Shown: positions 1 to 6,192, counted from the first letter of the stretch. The stretch: DNA of 7,557 nucleotides from an uncultured Clostridium sp. (GCA_947643945.1 CANRXN010000044.1:1-7557), one strand, 5' to 3'. A program made the numbers and translations. Notes: generated by a model not told the origin, from the letters alone.

Positions 1-5
1 CTGTC

Positions 6-28
6 AATCATTTTTGAAAATGTCCCAA
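6..28 (+). repeat. IS left inverted repeat (inner copy)
   Basis: These 23 bases pair with 1547-1569 in inverted orientation with two mismatches. The shared core is GAAAATGTCCCAA, preceded by AATCATTT. It probably forms part of the transposase binding site. Confidence 0.7.
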
Positions 29-41
29 AAATTTTTAAACA

Positions 42-74
42 TTAGCACTAATTAAAATTAAAAATTAGTGCTAA
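42..74. terminator. Hairpin downstream of the transposase gene, possible terminator
   Basis: A perfect 11-bp stem (42-52 with 64-74, TTAGCACTAAT) encloses an 11-base AT-rich loop. It lies 10 bp beyond the transposase stop codon, inside the IS. The U-run on the minus-strand side is broken, so it would be a modest terminator. It may instead shield the transposase gene from incoming transcription. Confidence 0.45.
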
Positions 75-83
75 ATTTTTAAT

Positions 84-1472
84 TTAAGAAACCATTTCAA
101 AACGATGCTCTTGTTTTTCTAAAAAAGCTTCAAATAGTTTTCGTTTCCAAGGATGATCCATTCTTGGAATATATACTTTTTTAGGTTTAACTTCTTTTAT
201 TTCATCAAAGTTTTCCGATAAAGCTTGTACTTCTGGAATTTCTTCTAAAGCAAATATGTTATCATCAACTGTTGCATATAGCTTATTATCAAATGATTTG
301 ATAACAATACAAGTAGTTCCATGGTTAAAGTAGATAGGGCTTCCAACTTTGTTTATTAGCCTATAATATTTATTTTTGAATTTTATAGAATGTCCCTTAT
401 CAATTACTCTTTTAGTTAAAATAGCTAAAATTAAATTAATTTTTTTCTCATCAGGTTGCTTTTCAAAGACAGATTTGTTATGATTAATGTACAAACCAAA
501 TTGTTCGTTGAATTTATGTATGTATTGTTTTAAGAAGTTGTTGGCATCGTTGATATTAGTAATACCAGCAAGTCTTAATTCTACAATTAGTCTCATTTGA
601 AGAGTTTGAAATACTCTTTCAACACGAGGTTTAAATTCAGGAACAGAGCTAGTTTCAAGTTCTATGCCTAACTGGGAGCAGGCATAGGAAAATTGGGTAA
701 AGGTATCTTCTTCTAGTAGAGAAGAGCCTTTTCTTTTATACTCGAAAACTGTTCTTTTGTCTGTCTTAAATTTATAAGGTATTCCATATTTTGTAAGTAT
801 TTGTTTGGTTACGTGATAGTAGCCATTTAAAGTTTCTTCTTTATCAAAATAACCACCAACAATATTACCAGTTGAATCATCTAAAGCAATGTGTAGATGA
901 GAATAGGATTTGCCAAACCAGATATGTTTACATGCGTCCATCTGTATTTCTTCACCAAAGTATTGGCATCTAGGTTGCCTAGGATGAGAATCTTGAATAG
1001 CAACAATATTGGCTTGGATTTTAGATTTTTCGGATTTATTTTTAGCCTTTTGTTGCATAGCAAGAAGTTCCTTTTTGAATCTTCTTCTAGTAGATTTTTG
1101 AGATCTAGGAGATAAAATATATTCTTTTGTAAGTAGAACTCTAACCTCGTCAACAGAAAGATATATATTTTCTCTAGTAGCAAGAAGCTCAGAAAATAAG
1201 GTAAAAGTACAGTCCCAATATTTAGATAAATATAAGTCTATAATATAATTTTTAAATTCTTGAGTTAAAGCATGTTTAGGTTTTCGATTTCGATTGCCAT
1301 GAAGGAAATATTCCTTACCTTTTTCTTTATAGCCAGCAATCATTCGATTAATATGTCTAACAGTACAACCTAATTTAGTCGCAGCTCTTTTTTTGTTTCC
1401 ATTTGTTTCTACTAATTTTTTAATAGTTTTGTATTTGTATTCTTCTTTCATTTTTAACTCAACCTTTCTCAT
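84..1472 (-). CDS. DDE transposase, IS1202/ISNCY-like family
   Basis: This 462-residue transposase would cut and join the ends of the surrounding IS. An N-terminal helix-turn-helix region (about residues 14-45, containing NKKRAATKLGCTVRHINRM) is followed by a basic linker and an integrase-fold catalytic core. The likely catalytic acidic residues are D179 (EIQMDACKHIWFG), D238 (KFKTDKRTVFEY) and E285 (FKPRVERVFQTLQ). LDDSTGNIVGGYF is typical of this core. The start is set by GGAGGT followed five bases later by ATG at 1472; a longer frame beginning with TTG at 1484 would put the ribosome binding site inside the gene. The frame is intact, ends in TAA, and has no in-frame CGG, unlike ytvI and murD. 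The IS looks potentially active. The DDE fold is well supported; the exact IS family is less certain. Confidence 0.88.
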   Translation of the reverse strand: MRKVELKMKEEYKYKTIKKLVETNGNKKRAATKLGCTVRHINRMIAGYKEKGKEYFLHGNRNRKPKHALTQEFKNYIIDLYLSKYWDCTFTLFSELLATRENIYLSVDEVRVLLTKEYILSPRSQKSTRRRFKKELLAMQQKAKNKSEKSKIQANIVAIQDSHPRQPRCQYFGEEIQMDACKHIWFGKSYSHLHIALDDSTGNIVGGYFDKEETLNGYYHVTKQILTKYGIPYKFKTDKRTVFEYKRKGSSLLEEDTFTQFSYACSQLGIELETSSVPEFKPRVERVFQTLQMRLIVELRLAGITNINDANNFLKQYIHKFNEQFGLYINHNKSVFEKQPDEKKINLILAILTKRVIDKGHSIKFKNKYYRLINKVGSPIYFNHGTTCIVIKSFDNKLYATVDDNIFALEEIPEVQALSENFDEIKEVKPKKVYIPRMDHPWKRKLFEAFLEKQEHRFEMVS

Positions 1473-1546
1473 TAGTACCTCCAATAAAAATTATAATGAG
1501 TTCATTATATATTTTTTTACTGAAAGTATCTATATTATTTTTTTGG

Positions 1547-1596
1547 TTGGGACATTTTCTCAAATGATTTATTAAGACATTATCACAAATGAATCA
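1547..1596 (-). repeat. IS right end with two tandem copies of the terminal motif
   Basis: The inner copy (1551-1571) and outer copy (1576-1596) are direct repeats matching at 17 of 21 bases, with starts 25 bp apart. Both begin with GACATT and contain CAAATGA. The inner copy plus flanking bases is the inverted repeat partner of 6-28. Tandem terminal motifs usually mean that more than one transposase molecule binds each end; that role is inferred here. Confidence 0.6.
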
Positions 1597-1624
1597 GAAC
1601 CATATAGCTAAAGAGCATTTTTTC

Positions 1625-1653
1625 TTTACTTTTTCCCCTTAATATGATAAAAT
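1625..1653 (+). promoter_or_regulatory. Sigma-A type promoter of guaA
   Basis: TTTACT (1625-1630) and TAAAAT (1648-1653) are separated by 17 bp and match the sigma-A -35 and -10 elements at 4 and 5 of 6 positions. Transcription would start near 1660, giving a leader of about 25 bases. That is too short for a purine riboswitch. Confidence 0.55.
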
Positions 1654-1683
1654 AAAACAAATTTTATAAGCGGAGGTAAAAAA

Positions 1684-3219
1684 GTGAAAAACGAACTAAT
1701 CCTAATCCTCGACTTTGGAGGACAATACAATCAACTAATCGCAAGACGAGTAAGAGAATGTAATTGCTACTCAGAAGTAGTACCTTATGACATCGCTATC
1801 GAAAAAATCAAAGAAAAAGCCCCAAAAGGAATTATCTTTACAGGAGGACCTGCTAGTGTTTATGGAGAAGACTCTCCAAAATGTAGCAAAGAAATCTTCG
1901 AACTAGGAATACCAATCCTTGGTATTTGTTATGGAATGCAACTTATGGCTACTACCTTAGGAGGAAACGTAGCAAGACCCAATAAACGTGAATATGGAAC
2001 AACAGAAGTATCTATTGATAACACTTCCCTACTTTTTCAAGAATTCGGAGATACCAATGGCTTTTTAATGAGCCATACAGACTATGTAGAAACTGTTCCA
2101 GAAGGTTTCAAAAATATTGGCTCTACCCCATCTTGCCCAAATGCTGCTATGGAAAATGAAGAAAAGAAACTATACGGTATCCAATTCCATCCAGAAGTAA
2201 ACAGTTCTATTAATGGAATCGAAGTAATCAAAAACTTCCTATTTAAAATTTGTAATTGCAAAGGGGATTGGATTATCTCTTCTTTTGCCCAAGAAAGTAT
2301 CCAAAAATTAAAAGAAAAAATTGGCGATAAAAAAGCTTTATGTGCTTTATCTGGAGGTGTTGACTCTTCTGTTGCAGCTGTTCTCCTTTCTAAAGCCATT
2401 GGTAAAAACTTAACTTGTATCTTTGTTGACCATGGGTTATTGCGAAAAAACGAAGGAGACGAAGTAGAAGAAATCTTCCGCAACCAATTTGACATCAACC
2501 TAATTCGTGTAAATGCCAAAGATAGATTTTTAGCAAAATTAGCAGGTGTAACCGACCCAGAGAAAAAAAGAAAAATCATAGGCGAAGAATTTATTCGTGT
2601 TTTTGAAGAAGAAGCTAAAAAAATTGGAGCCGTTGACTTTTTAGTACAAGGAACCATCTACCCTGACGTAATCGAAAGCGGACTTGGCAAAAGCTCTGTT
2701 ATTAAAAGCCACCACAATGTAGGAGGACTTCCTTCTTATGTAGATTTTAAAGAAATTGTAGAACCATTAAGAGATTTATTTAAAGACGAAGTAAGAACAA
2801 CCGGACTAGAACTAGGAATTCCAGAAAACTTAGTTTACCGTCAACCTTTCCCAGGACCTGGACTTGCTATTCGTGTCATTGGTGACATCACAGACGACAA
2901 ACTAACTATTTTAAAAGATGCAGACAGCATTTTTAGAGAAGAAATCGCAAAAGCAGGACTACACAAAAGTATCAACCAATACTTTGCCGTTCTTACCAAC
3001 CTAAAATCAGTTGGTGTTATGGGAGACGAAAGAACCTATGACTACACCATTGCTTTACGTGCCGTTGAAACTACCGACTTTATGACAGGCATCTGGAGTA
3101 AAATTCCTTACGAAATACTAGAAAAAGTATCTTCTCGTATTGTCAACGAAGTAAACCATGTAAACCGCGTCGTTTATGACATTACCTCAAAACCACCAGC
3201 AACCATTGAATGGGAATAA
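1684..3219 (+). CDS. guaA: GMP synthase (glutamine-hydrolysing)
   Basis: This 511-residue enzyme converts XMP to GMP with ATP and glutamine, the last step of de novo guanine nucleotide synthesis in the cytosol. The N-terminal class I glutamine amidotransferase domain (about residues 5-190) has the nucleophile Cys82 in GICYGMQ and the His169/Glu171 pair in QFHPEV. The ATP pyrophosphatase domain has the P-loop SGGVDSS (223-229). The C-terminal dimerisation domain ends in the conserved KPPATIEWE. The length is normal for the family. The start is GTG, seven bases after GGAGG (1672-1676). The gene stands alone, with its own promoter and a hairpin after the stop. It is intact with no in-frame CGG; all CGG triplets seen in it are out of frame, as in TAC GGT. 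This makes it a useful internal control for the disrupted genes nearby. Confidence 0.98.
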   Translation: MKNELILILDFGGQYNQLIARRVRECNCYSEVVPYDIAIEKIKEKAPKGIIFTGGPASVYGEDSPKCSKEIFELGIPILGICYGMQLMATTLGGNVARPNKREYGTTEVSIDNTSLLFQEFGDTNGFLMSHTDYVETVPEGFKNIGSTPSCPNAAMENEEKKLYGIQFHPEVNSSINGIEVIKNFLFKICNCKGDWIISSFAQESIQKLKEKIGDKKALCALSGGVDSSVAAVLLSKAIGKNLTCIFVDHGLLRKNEGDEVEEIFRNQFDINLIRVNAKDRFLAKLAGVTDPEKKRKIIGEEFIRVFEEEAKKIGAVDFLVQGTIYPDVIESGLGKSSVIKSHHNVGGLPSYVDFKEIVEPLRDLFKDEVRTTGLELGIPENLVYRQPFPGPGLAIRVIGDITDDKLTILKDADSIFREEIAKAGLHKSINQYFAVLTNLKSVGVMGDERTYDYTIALRAVETTDFMTGIWSKIPYEILEKVSSRIVNEVNHVNRVVYDITSKPPATIEWE

Positions 3220-3227
3220 AATAGTAA

Positions 3228-3262
3228 AAGGGATACATCTTAAATTTCAAGATGTGTCCCTT
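3228..3262 (+). terminator. Hairpin after guaA, probable terminator
   Basis: A 14-bp stem (3228-3241 with 3249-3262, one G-U pair) encloses a 7-base loop eight bases after the guaA stop. The following sequence is T-rich (ACTCTTTCCTATTT) but has no clean T-run, so termination may be partial. Confidence 0.6.
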
Positions 3263-3270
3263 ACTCTTTC

Positions 3271-3470
3271 CTATTTAGTTGAAGCATCATATAGTTTACA
3301 AACGGCGTCAAATTCCCAGTCAATTACCTCCTGCTTTATTTTATCTTTTATCGATTTTTCAAATGTTAATAAGCATATTTTATCTTCATTTGATACATCA
3401 TTTTTTTATAAAAAACTATTTGGAAGGTAGAAATCTTGGGTTTCTTCAGAAAATAGATATAATTTTTTGC
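3271..3470 (-). pseudogene. Possible remnant of an unidentified gene (C-terminal fragment)
   Basis: On the minus strand, 3271-3405 encodes 44 residues ending in KQEVIDWEFDAVCKLYDAS followed by TK and a TAG stop. The composition looks protein-like. The frame is closed upstream by TAA at 3406-3408. If the run of seven A (minus strand, 3401-3407) were one base longer, the frame would join an upstream stretch reading FQIVFYKK and continue to about 3470. No ribosome binding site or convincing start was found, and I do not recognise the family. It may be the tail of a gene whose front was lost near the palindrome at 3474-3508. Chance coding potential in AT-rich DNA cannot be excluded. Confidence 0.3.
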
Positions 3471-3473
3471 AAG

Positions 3474-3508
3474 ATGTCCCCAAAGAAACCCGGAACCAGT
3501 GGGGACAT
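3474..3508. repeat. Short palindromic (REP-like) element at the end of ytvI
   Basis: ATGTCCCC (3474-3481) and GGGGACAT (3501-3508) form a perfect 8-bp stem around a 19-base loop containing ACCCGGAACCAG. The GC-rich stem stands out from its surroundings. The ytvI stop codon starts at the outer edge of the right arm, so the element sits exactly at the gene end. It resembles dispersed REP-type palindromes, but only one copy is visible here. It could also slow or end minus-strand transcription, although no U-run follows. Confidence 0.45.
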
Positions 3509-4607
3509 TATTTTCTATCAAATATTGTTTTAAATACACCTTGGTCAATTAAGCTAGCAAAAATATTTTTAAAAATAATCAAAACAATTGGTCCAATTAA
3601 TAAGCCCATAATGCCAATCACCTTAAACCCTGTATACATAGCAATTAAGGTGAAAATAGGATGTACCCCTATATTTTTGCTAACCAATTTTGGCTCTAAA
3701 ATCTGTCTTGCCACTGACATGATAATTAATAACACAATGATGGCAATTCCTAAGTTTAGGTCACCATTTATAGCACAAAGAATTGCCCAAGGAATCATAA
3801 CAGTTCCAGAACCTAAGATTGGCAAGGCATCAACAAAACCAATAAATAATGCCATTAATAATGGATATTGGACATTGAAGCCTGTAAATTCTAATATATA
3901 TAATCCAATTAAAGATAAGATAAAAGATACTAAAATTAGGCTTGCTTCTGCTTTTAGATATCCTCCGAAGAGTTTGGATTAAATCTTTTAAATGTTTTCC
4001 TATTTTTCGTACCCACACTTTTGGTAAATGATGTTCTATTTGGTCTAATATATAGATTTTGTCGACACAGATAAAATAAAGTGCCACAACTGAGATTCCT
4101 ACACAAATAGCAATAGATGGCAAGCTGGTTACTAAATTAATTAATCCTGTTAATAAATTTCTAACCCAATTAGATGCTGTTTCTAATATGTCCCCTGTTG
4201 AATTTTGAATGACATTTAATACTTCTGTTGATAAGTGTATTTTGTCAAATTGAAAGCTTTCCATCAATTTTTGGAATTGCAAATAAGCTTTATCAAAATA
4301 ATCATTTAATCCTTGTAAAAGACTAGAAGATTCTGCAAAGAGAGTTATTAATATCCAAGCTAAACCGTCCTAATAAAATAACAGATACGATTACAAATAT
4401 GATAATGGAACTTGCTCTTCTTGTTAGTTTGGTTTTTGCCATAATAAATTTGATGGCAGGTTCAATCATTAAGGATATGATAAAAGCTACTAAAAATGGC
4501 ATATAAAAAATAGATAGTTTTAACGCAATATACAGACCGACTAATAGTAATATTACATATAAAATGTTTTTTAATACTCTTGTCCAATAAGATACATCAA
4601 TTACCAT
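3508..4607 (-). CDS. ytvI: YtvI-like sporulation membrane protein (AI-2E transporter family), interrupted by two +1 shifts at CGG
   Basis: The gene encodes a polytopic membrane protein of the AI-2E exporter-like family, closest in my recollection to YtvI, a sporulation protein of unknown biochemical role. Reading starts at ATG 4607, six bases after AGGAGG. Hydrophobic segments lie at about residues 11-33, 36-52 and 66-80, with several more downstream; GFVDALPILGSGTVMIPW and ARQILEPKLVSKNIGVHP are typical late motifs. The frame changes after residue 80 (GGA CGG TTT) and after residue 213 (CTT CGG AGG). Skipping the C each time gives one continuous protein of 365 residues, a normal family length, with LLGGLAWILITL and TLGGYLKAEASL at the joins. 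There are no in-frame stops in that reading. A conventional annotation would call it three fragments or a pseudogene. The family call is firm; translation as one protein is inferred. Confidence 0.8.
3965..3967 (-). other. CGG +1 shift site, ytvI second site
   Basis: The zero frame reads CAA ACT CTT CGG AGG. Skipping the C at 3967 gives CTT GGA GGA TAT CTA (LGGYL), matching the protein family. In the resumed frame a TAA occurs six codons upstream of the GGA, so the frame change must fall between it and this site. Confidence 0.75.
4365..4367 (-). other. CGG +1 shift site, ytvI first site
   Basis: The zero frame reads TTA TTA GGA CGG TTT and runs to a TAG in the 4320s. Skipping the C at 4367 gives GGA GGT TTA GCT TGG, a good membrane segment. 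The resumed frame has a TAG two codons before the GGT, which pins the change to this spot. Confidence 0.8.
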
Positions 4608-4626
4608 GTCCTTCCTCCTTTATTTT

Positions 4627-4654
4627 ATTGTATGTAAAAGAACGGAAATTATCC
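4627..4654 (-). promoter_or_regulatory. Possible sigma-E (sporulation) promoter of ytvI
   Basis: On the minus strand CATACAAT (4627-4634) matches the sigma-E -10 consensus CATACANT. GGATAAT (4648-4654), 13 bases upstream, is an imperfect -35. The site is about 20 bp before the ytvI start codon, and mother-cell expression would suit a sporulation membrane protein. The -35 overlaps the hairpin following the CBS gene. Confidence 0.42.
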
Positions 4655-4662
4655 GTCCTTTT
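4636..4662 (-). terminator. Hairpin terminator after the CBS-domain gene
   Basis: An 11-bp stem (4636-4646 with 4652-4662) encloses a 5-base loop. On the minus strand it pairs fully with one G-U and ends in TTTT. On the plus strand the same position is an A-C mismatch, so it fits minus-strand transcripts best. It lies about 30 bp after the CBS stop and separates that gene from ytvI. Confidence 0.6.
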
Positions 4663-4694
4663 CTTTGATTTTTCAATTGTTTCATTTTTGCTAT

Positions 4695-5141
4695 CTACTC
4701 AGCATTTTTGTGTTCACTACAATTACAAATTCCTTCTATTGTGGTGCATACCTCTTGCACACCTAATTCTCTTTCATTTTGTGCTAAATTTCCTAACGTT
4801 AAAATTCCTATTACTTTATTATTTTGATCACATACTGGCAACCTTCTAATTTGATTTTGTGACATTTTACTTTGAGCATTTGTCATTTCGTCGTCTTCTT
4901 TACAAGTGCAAACATTACAAGTCATTATATCACTTACTTTGCAAGTATTTGTGTCTTTTTCGCAGGCAACAGCTCGAAGTAAGATATCTCTATCAGTTAC
5001 AATCCCACAAAGACAATTGTTTTCGTCACAAACAGGAATACATCCTACATGTTTTTCACTCATTAATTTTGCCACTTGATTTAAGTTTTCGTCTGGCTTT
5101 ACACATGCTACATCATGACACATACAGTCTTTTACTTTCAT
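4695..5141 (-). CDS. Cysteine-rich two-CBS-domain protein
   Basis: The 148-residue protein consists almost entirely of a CBS pair (Bateman module), which usually binds adenine nucleotides and acts as a regulatory sensor. The first CBS domain spans about residues 1-60, with GIVTDRDIL at 46-54. The second spans about 70-122, with RRLPVCDQNNKVIGILTLGNL. A short tail follows. There are 16 cysteines (positions 6, 8, 13, 34, 38, 43, 45, 60, 67, 75, 78, 80, 104, 132, 139, 141), many in C-x-C spacing, which is far above normal for this family and suggests metal or redox sensitivity. The chosen start is ATG at 5141, seven bases after GGTGG (5149-5153); extending to TTG at 5159 would place that site inside the gene. 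The gene ends in TAG and is monocistronic by its terminator. The domain call is sure; the ligand and target are unknown. Confidence 0.88.
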   Translation of the reverse strand: MKVKDCMCHDVACVKPDENLNQVAKLMSEKHVGCIPVCDENNCLCGIVTDRDILLRAVACEKDTNTCKVSDIMTCNVCTCKEDDEMTNAQSKMSQNQIRRLPVCDQNNKVIGILTLGNLAQNERELGVQEVCTTIEGICNCSEHKNAE

Positions 5142-5243
5142 ATCTTTACCACCTTTCAATTTTTCTCAAAATTAGTTTTTGCATTTTTTACTTTTTCTAT
5201 TCGTGAAATTTTGTCGAAATGTGGAAAATTTTTCAAAAAAATA

Positions 5244-5272
5244 TTGACTTTTACATAAAATTGTATTATAAT
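5244..5272 (+). promoter_or_regulatory. Strong sigma-A promoter of the tRNA unit
   Basis: TTGACT (5244-5249) and TATAAT (5267-5272) are 17 bp apart, a near-perfect housekeeping promoter. Transcription would start near 5279 and enter the tRNA-like gene after about 30 bases. A small leader stem AAACC/GGTTT (5285-5298) lies in between. Confidence 0.85.
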
Positions 5273-5307
5273 TGTTTATGTTTTAAACCATAAGGTTTGT
5301 AACTCTA

Positions 5308-5382
5308 GTCTCGGTAGCTTAAATAGGTAAAGCGGATTCACTTTTAATGAATCAGTTGAGGGTTCGAATCCCCCACGGGACA
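5308..5382 (+). tRNA. tRNA, best read as tRNA-Lys (UUU), with an abnormal anticodon arm
   Basis: The 75-base cloverleaf runs from G5308 to discriminator A5382; CCA is not encoded. The acceptor stem has a U-G pair at position 4-69 and a G-A mismatch at 7-66. The D stem GCTT/AAGC, the conserved GG of the D loop and the T loop TTCGAAT are normal; the T stem has an A-C mismatch at 50-64. The anticodon arm is odd: GATTC (5335-5339) pairs with GAATC (5349-5353) around nine bases, ACTTTTAAT. If the closing A-T also pairs, this is a 6-bp stem with loop CTTTTAA and anticodon UUU (Lys). Counting from the 3' side of a 5-bp stem instead gives UUA, which would read UAA and UAG. The loop has no complement to CGG. 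The strong promoter argues that it is expressed; the mismatches suggest a divergent or specialised tRNA. Confidence 0.72.
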
Positions 5383-5383
5383 T

Positions 5384-5405
5384 TCTCGCATCGCTAGATG
5401 CGAGA
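5384..5405 (+). other. Perfect 9-bp hairpin directly after the tRNA
   Basis: TCTCGCATC (5384-5392) pairs with GATGCGAGA (5397-5405) around the tetraloop GCTA. It starts two bases after the tRNA discriminator base and lacks a T-run. It is more likely an RNA-processing or structural element than a terminator. Confidence 0.6.
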
Positions 5406-5413
5406 TCCTACAT

Positions 5414-5471
5414 AGTGGTTTGCTATGATACAATATGCTTCCCCATGTTGTATCAGTTTTAGCAAACTACT
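5414..5471 (+). ncRNA. Long two-part stem-loop in the tRNA transcript
   Basis: An outer 11-bp stem (5414-5424 with 5461-5471) and an inner 12-bp stem (5426-5437 with 5444-5455), each with one G-U type pair, enclose a CTTCCC loop, with an asymmetric internal loop between them. No T-run follows, so it is not a typical terminator. It could be a trailer structure, a small RNA domain, or a palindromic mobile remnant. No known RNA family was recognised. Confidence 0.45.
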
Positions 5472-5481
5472 CCTCTTATAT

Positions 5482-5524
5482 AAAAGTAACCCTACTTAGG
5501 ATTTACCTAAGCAGGGTTGCTTTT
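5482..5524 (+). terminator. Strong, probably bidirectional terminator between the tRNA unit and the Pro/Gly-rich gene
   Basis: A 19-bp stem (5482-5500 with 5506-5524, one mismatch and one G-T) with a 5-base loop ATTTA runs into TTTTT on the plus strand and ends the tRNA transcript near 5525. Read on the minus strand it follows the stop codon of the next gene, whose TAA begins inside the stem, and is followed by ACTTTTATAT. It can serve both convergent units. Confidence 0.85.
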
Positions 5525-6192
5525 TAGTTTTCGTATAAATCATATAAACCATCTACACCTCGTGGCATAATTGGAGGTCTTGGGCCTCCTCCTGGTGGTG
5601 GAAATGGTGGACGTGGTCCTCCCTCATGTGGTGGCGGAAATGGAGGTCTCATTGGTGGATGAGGTGGTCTATGTCCTCCGTGCCCCGGTCTTCCTAAAAA
5701 TTCTCTTATTAATAAAATTCGAATCAAATCTTGTAATCCTCTATTTCTAAACTGTCTATCTTCTCCCCTATTTTCTTGTGGCTTTTGGGTAATATTTGGT
5801 GTTACATTATTTGTACGGTTCATTTTGCTACTAGATGTAGCGTTAGCATTTCGATTGTTAGTTATATTGCCTACTTCATTATTTAGGTTAATGGTTACAT
5901 TAATTTCATTGTCATTTTCAATGGATAAATAAATTTCATTGGTTAATTCGTCGATTAATTCTTCCGTAATTGGCTTTGTGTTTGTACTACAAGCTTTATT
6001 TATCATAGGATAAACCACTTTGTAAATTTCTGGGTAGCAACCTTCTAGTTTTATATTTTGAGTATTATTTTCTGGTATTTCCATTGGCATAGCTTCATAA
6101 GTATTTGTCATACAGCAGTTTTCACTATGGCTTCCGTAATTTGGGTAACCTAAAATGCTTCGTATGTAGTCTTCGTAACTTTCTTGATACAT
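5524..6192 (-). CDS. Hypothetical protein with Pro/Gly-rich C-terminal tail, possible spore-surface protein
   Basis: The 222-residue protein is not assigned to a named family. A start motif MYQESYEDYIRSILGYP is followed by a segment at about 49-92 (CYPEIYKVVYPMINKAC, then ITEELIDELTNEIYLSIE) that looks conserved and helical. An Asn/Thr-rich low-complexity linker (93-135) and a basic amphipathic stretch (about 148-166, LQDLIRILLIREFLG) come next. A tail rich in Pro, Gly, His and Arg (168-212) holds two near copies of RPPFPPPxxGGP (182-193 and 194-204). No signal peptide or membrane span is visible. The start is ATG at 6192, eight bases after GGAGG (6201-6205). The composition resembles spore coat or exosporium proteins, and a sporulation gene lies nearby, but this role is inference only. 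The frame is intact and has no in-frame CGG. Confidence 0.8.
   Translation of the reverse strand: MYQESYEDYIRSILGYPNYGSHSENCCMTNTYEAMPMEIPENNTQNIKLEGCYPEIYKVVYPMINKACSTNTKPITEELIDELTNEIYLSIENDNEINVTINLNNEVGNITNNRNANATSSSKMNRTNNVTPNITQKPQENRGEDRQFRNRGLQDLIRILLIREFLGRPGHGGHRPPHPPMRPPFPPPHEGGPRPPFPPPGGGPRPPIMPRGVDGLYDLYEN

Larger units (their letters stand above)
1..1596 (-). mobile_element. IS1202/ISNCY-like insertion sequence, left end probably cut by window edge
   Basis: The element holds one transposase gene on the minus strand between related terminal sequences. Positions 6-28 and the reverse complement of 1547-1569 match at 21 of 23 bases and both contain GAAAATGTCCCAA. A second, diverged copy of the terminal motif lies further out on the right (1576-1596). 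An equivalent outer copy on the left would fall before base 1, so neither a target duplication nor the exact left boundary can be given. The right end stops about 30 bp before the guaA promoter, so insertion or retention of the element seems to leave guaA expression intact. The family assignment rests on my recognition of the transposase, not on a database search. Confidence 0.75.

Noticed and set aside
897..1575. Plus- and minus-strand open frames inside or overlapping the transposase region
   Set aside because: They are low-complexity shadows of the transposase gene or of the AT-rich IS end, with no start signals.
1597..1683. Purine riboswitch upstream of guaA
   Set aside because: The leader after the promoter is only about 25 bases and lacks any aptamer-like structure.
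2082..2657. Long minus-strand open frame of 191 residues
   Set aside because: It lies wholly inside guaA on the opposite strand, has no ribosome binding site and no recognisable domain.
3279..3982. Plus-strand open frames of 84 and 171 residues over the 3' end of ytvI
   Set aside because: The frames run opposite to a clear membrane-protein gene and have no supporting start signal or family.
5308..5382. The tRNA as the direct decoder of CGGN
   Set aside because: Its anticodon region is a U-run with A residues and has no complement to CGG; any decoder would have to be elsewhere.
5308..5525. tmRNA or T-box element
   Set aside because: There is no tag-peptide frame or tRNA-Ala-like end for tmRNA, and no T-box consensus or downstream biosynthetic or synthetase gene in the same direction.
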